Positions 61,001-64,000 of a stretch of 64,000 bases of DNA are shown here, in pieces (position 1 is the first letter of the stretch; each line of letters begins with the position of its first letter). Source of the DNA: Symbiodinium natans (Eukaryota > Sar > Dinophyceae > Suessiales > Symbiodiniaceae). Below the pieces are notes generated by a model. It did no database searches and had not been told where the DNA came from. It saw nothing but the letters and a program-made list of their open reading frames with translations. Made by a program: the position numbers and the translations under genes. Location of the stretch: the NCBI GenBank assembly GCA_905221605.1, contig CAJNDS010000689.1, positions 1 through 64,000 of the forward strand, in the 5' to 3' direction.

Positions 61001-61779
61001 TGGAGTTTTCCCTTACCCTAAACCCGTTTTTGAACTAGAAGCGAACGCATAGCCGAGAAGTGAGACTGAACATCGCCGATCTGGAGAAGACTGCCAAGAT
61101 TTTAGCCTAAACCACAAACCCTGAACCTTTGGTGGTGCTCGTGGTTCGAACTCGTCCTCCTTGCCCTGGACGGCCATTCAATACGGGTTGCGCCACTCAC
61201 GTGTCTCGATGGGCTCGGCAGGCAAGGGCAGAGGCCTCAACTCAACGCACGCGCTTCAAAGTACGCCTCTTCACAAGCGAACTCACAAGACAAGGGCTGC
61301 AACAAAAGAAGGCCCTGAGGTGCATGCGCACTTGGCTTCAGGTTCCACCTCTAACTTGAACACGGGTTGCAGCCAAGCTCCGCCAAACTTCGGGGTTGGG
61401 GCATGCGGCATCCTCAGAACACTTCTCTTCCTCGCTGCCTTCGGCCCTGGCCTGCGTTGCGGCTCTGGGATTGGCGCCAGGGAGTGCGCTGAGTGCCGAG
61501 GCTGAGTAGGGCTTCCAAATTTCTACTGTCAGTTCGTGAAGTTCTCCAGCAGCCTACACTTATGCAAGGCTTGTAAGGTCACCAAACCCCAAAAGCAAAC
61601 TCAACTCGGCCTGCGTGACCTCGTCTCGGTGTGTGCCAGTCTGGCAGATTAGCACCTTACGAGGAGTGACGGAGGCATGGCGGCTCTGTTGCCACGATCC
61701 CATCGATGGCAGAGGCGCGCTCCGTGGACCGTCAATGGCATGGTCCTGAATGTATTGGAGCACGTGCCCTTTGATGGTG

Positions 61780-62110
61780 GTGATGTCAAGGCTCTGGCCT
61801 GGAGCCCACCCTGTTGTCCTGTACCAGGACTTGGGTGCGTGAAACTGGAAATTTATTCAATTGTTGAAAAAGGGGACAGCTAAAAGATGTCTCGACTTGA
61901 AAGGGGGGGGGACAAAACCTACCGAAACTGTCGTCTAGAGAAGAAAACAGAGAGGGATTAGAAGAGGATACCAGAGCTTTACTGTGTGGGAGGATGACCA
62001 CGTGCAGCACATTACCAAGGATGGGATATAACTTGCGCACACTAACCTCAACCGTCGCGAGGCCCCGAAACGAACGAACGACTGTGATCGCCCAACAAAC
62101 CACAACTCAG
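61780..62110 (-). pseudogene. Endonuclease-like remnant of the LINE
   Basis: The minus frame FRGLATVEVSVRKLYPILGN then VLHVVILPHSKA resembles the N-terminus of the LINE endonuclease (N-x-R-G-L ... K-R ... D-V-V-x-L-Q-E-T-H) with the QETH motif lost. It lies about 1 kb upstream of the RT remnant in the same sense. Confidence 0.45.
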
Positions 62111-62287
62111 CCTCACGAAGCCCCAGGACGAACGAGGTAAACGCAACGCACGCACGAACTTCCGTGGGACGGCACCCAACGGAAACAGTATGCACCGGGC
62201 GGCACCGGGCATAAACAAGGCAATGCGGGCGGCACCGCACGCCACAGAATTCAACGATAACGACCCAAAAAAAGCATACGGTCCTCG

Positions 62288-62797
62288 TCACACTCGGCGT
62301 CGGGTACCATCACCACGCTCATCACGCGCCTCCGACTCCCGCTTCGGCGAGCGGCCCTGCCCTTTACCCTTTCCTTTTGCGGGGACGAAGTCGTGCACTC
62401 GCCTGTGCACCCCTGACGGCAGGTAGCGCGCTGGACGAAGCCCCAGGTCCTTGTCCTTTCCGAACAGTGGACGAAGCACGTTCTGTAACCAAACATCACG
62501 CGTGTTCTGCGCTGTCTCACTGTTTCTGAAAAGCACAACCACTGGCCAGGGCTTGCCATCTTGAGGGTCCCCGTGCTGCACCGCCTCGACCGCGACACTG
62601 GACGGAAGGAGTAAGCGCATCGCAGCCTCTGCCCCAGGAGGCATAGTACCAAGACTCCCTGTGCAAGCCCCTTGCACATACTCGACCAGGGCGGTGTACA
62701 CTTGTAGTTTCCAAGGGGTAGGGCGTTCCTGCGGTCTCTGGGCCGGTGGGAGGGCCGAAGGCTCTGGCCTCAGGCAGATCAGCTGAGCACTAAGCAC
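62288..62797 (-). CDS. 169-codon ORF, unknown; possible LINE ORF1
   Basis: Intact frame from ATG. N-terminal helical region (PWKLQVYTALVEYVQGACTG), a central PWPVVVLFRNSETAQNTRDV, and a basic Gly/Lys/Arg tail (PAKGKGKGQGRSPKRESEAR) that could bind nucleic acid. It lies directly upstream, in sense, of the LINE endonuclease remnant, the place expected for ORF1. Two other minus frames are also open (62251-62679, 62517-62714), typical of GC-rich DNA. Either ORF1 of the LINE or an independent nucleic-acid-binding protein exon. Confidence 0.45.
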   Translation of the reverse strand: MLSAQLICLRPEPSALPPAQRPQERPTPWKLQVYTALVEYVQGACTGSLGTMPPGAEAAMRLLLPSSVAVEAVQHGDPQDGKPWPVVVLFRNSETAQNTRDVWLQNVLRPLFGKDKDLGLRPARYLPSGVHRRVHDFVPAKGKGKGQGRSPKRESEARDERGDGTRRRV

Positions 62798-62839
62798 TGC
62801 AGCACAGCTTTGAAAAACCCTTCGCTAGCGTAACCTAGA

Positions 62840-64000
62840 TGCTTTCCTCCGATGCGGAGCCGGAAGTTGCCTTTGAGACTTTGAAGTTTGCTCCAGCGTT
62901 TTGCGTGTGCTCTGATGACATTGCAAGACATCATCAGCACGAATGCCCTTGCATTTTGGACGCGCAGCGCCGCACCGAAGCCAAACCAAAAACGAGCCGA
63001 TCCGCGTTCCGTGCCGTGTATTGCGGCAGGAACTGACGTGGATGCACGCTCATGTCGTTCGAGCGATCAGAGGTGTAAAGAGGTATGAAGAGGCGTCTAG
63101 GGCGAGCCTAGGGCATGGCACTGTAAACAGTGTGCATTCCAAGCAAAGCTCGAGCAAACACTGATATGAAGCAAACTGGACGCAATTGACTTGGGGCTTG
63201 GTTCTGGTATTTATTGACCAACTGTTTATTGCGTCGTCGCTGGTGTTATTGCATAATATTCTCGCCTTGTAAAGTTATGTAACTAGAAATGACCGAGATT
63301 TGAAAACCTGTTTTTTTTTCAAATATACTGTGAAAGGCCAACTAGGTTCTTTGGTTTTTTTTTTTTGGGGGGGGGGCGTTTCCGGTTTTTCGGGTGTTAG
63401 GGGTTTCGGGGTGAGGGTGTTTGGAATGTTTGGGTTTTAGGGTTATAGGGGTTTAAATTCGTTTGGGGTTCTCGAGTTTTTGGAGTTTTACGACTTTAGG
63501 GTTTAGGGTTTAGGGGCAGTCAGGGTGCTCTTAGGGTGTTTAGGGTGCTCTTAGGGGTGCTTCGCTTGCTGTGCTTGTTTGAGTTGCTGAGGGGTTGAGG
63601 ATTCGAAGGTGAGGAGATTTAGGCTTAGTCTTAGGGTACCTGCTAGGGCTTTCACCGCCCTTGACTTGAGCTCTCTTGTGTAGCCTCTAGTTTCTCTAAA
63701 TGCGCTGCAGATTCCCAGGGCCTGTGCTTGAGAACCCTCTACCAAAGGTAAGTGACCAGTTTGTGGCATACAACTATCCTTAGAGCAGCGAAGATGGCTG
63801 CCCTGTAGCCTCGCGCGGAGGGCCCTTAAAGTCTCTAAACTTTACGCCCTAACCCGCCCCCCCCCCTCGCACCCACTTGCTCGCTGGGCCACATGTGCTA
63901 ACTTCAGCACGTTGTTTCCGGGTTTTGGGTGCTCTCGAACTCCCAGTCGCAACGGCAAAAGCAAGCAGGTCATGGGAACTTCTTCAGTCTGCAGGGAGAA
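62840..64000. other. No gene recognised
   Basis: Short open frames (62839-63036, 62888-63164, plus; 63551-63769, minus) without motifs. T and G runs at 63309-63376 are followed by degenerate TTTAGGG words to about 63560, and a poly-C run at 63858-63867. Confidence 0.35.

Overview
The window looks like nuclear DNA of a dinoflagellate, probably of the Symbiodiniaceae/Polarella (Suessiales) type. The call rests on five things: plant/dinoflagellate-type TTTAGGG/CCCTAAA tracts spread through the whole window in both orientations; protein families typical of dinoflagellate nuclear genomes (DUF4116 repeats, nuclear LAGLIDADG proteins, dinoflagellate-style ubiquitin-like segments, RRGD fucosyltransferase-like enzymes); many small exons; likely GC-AG as well as GT-AG introns; and many short terminal-inverted-repeat (TIR) elements. 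I see no rRNA, convincing tRNA, bacterial operon structure or CRISPR. Genus is not determinable by eye.

Layout. 0.5-1 kb: a 55-bp minisatellite and twin hairpins. 1.7-2.5 kb: exons of a Cys-rich secreted-type protein (minus). 4.6-5.9 kb: O-fucosyltransferase-like gene (minus). 6.7-8.0 kb: weak plus-strand exons converging on the best gene of the window, a 2-oxoglutarate/Fe(II) dioxygenase joined to a ubiquitin-like segment (8.1-9.9 kb, minus, five exons). 12-13.9 kb: weak plus-strand exons. 14-19.1 kb: minus-strand cluster of DUF4116-type micro-exons around an intact 378-codon LAGLIDADG gene. 20-33 kb: arrays, TIR elements, a 22-kb minisatellite, an almost identical 300-bp duplication and weak exon candidates. 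33.7-39.5 kb: an array of the palindrome CCATCAGGCCTGATGG interrupted by an LTR retrotransposon with 114-bp LTRs. 40.1-42.2 kb: multi-exon acidic protein gene (minus) whose introns hold telomere-type arrays, including the longest perfect one (about 200 bp). 42.2-59.7 kb: mostly arrays, TIR elements, poly-C/G runs and AT microsatellites with few supportable exons. 60.2-62.8 kb: decayed LINE and a 169-codon ORF.

The main observation joins these parts. The telomere-type arrays are not chromosome ends: they lie inside genes, as introns. In the dioxygenase gene, where exons can be joined confidently because the product is recognisable, one intron is a CCCTAAA/TTTAGGG array flanked by a perfect 9-bp direct repeat (like a target-site duplication), and another is a TIR element with an 80-bp TTTAGGG array flanked by an 8-bp direct repeat. 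The same TIR family also forms an intron in the fucosyltransferase-like gene. TTTAG|GG is itself a good dinoflagellate-type 3' splice site and G|GTTTAG a usable 5' site. I therefore propose that telomere-repeat insertion has been a source of introns here, alongside TIR-type introners, which are already known from dinoflagellates.

Caution: in such exon-poor DNA, many short open frames on both strands look protein-like by chance. Confidence is high only where a family motif or structural hallmark is visible.
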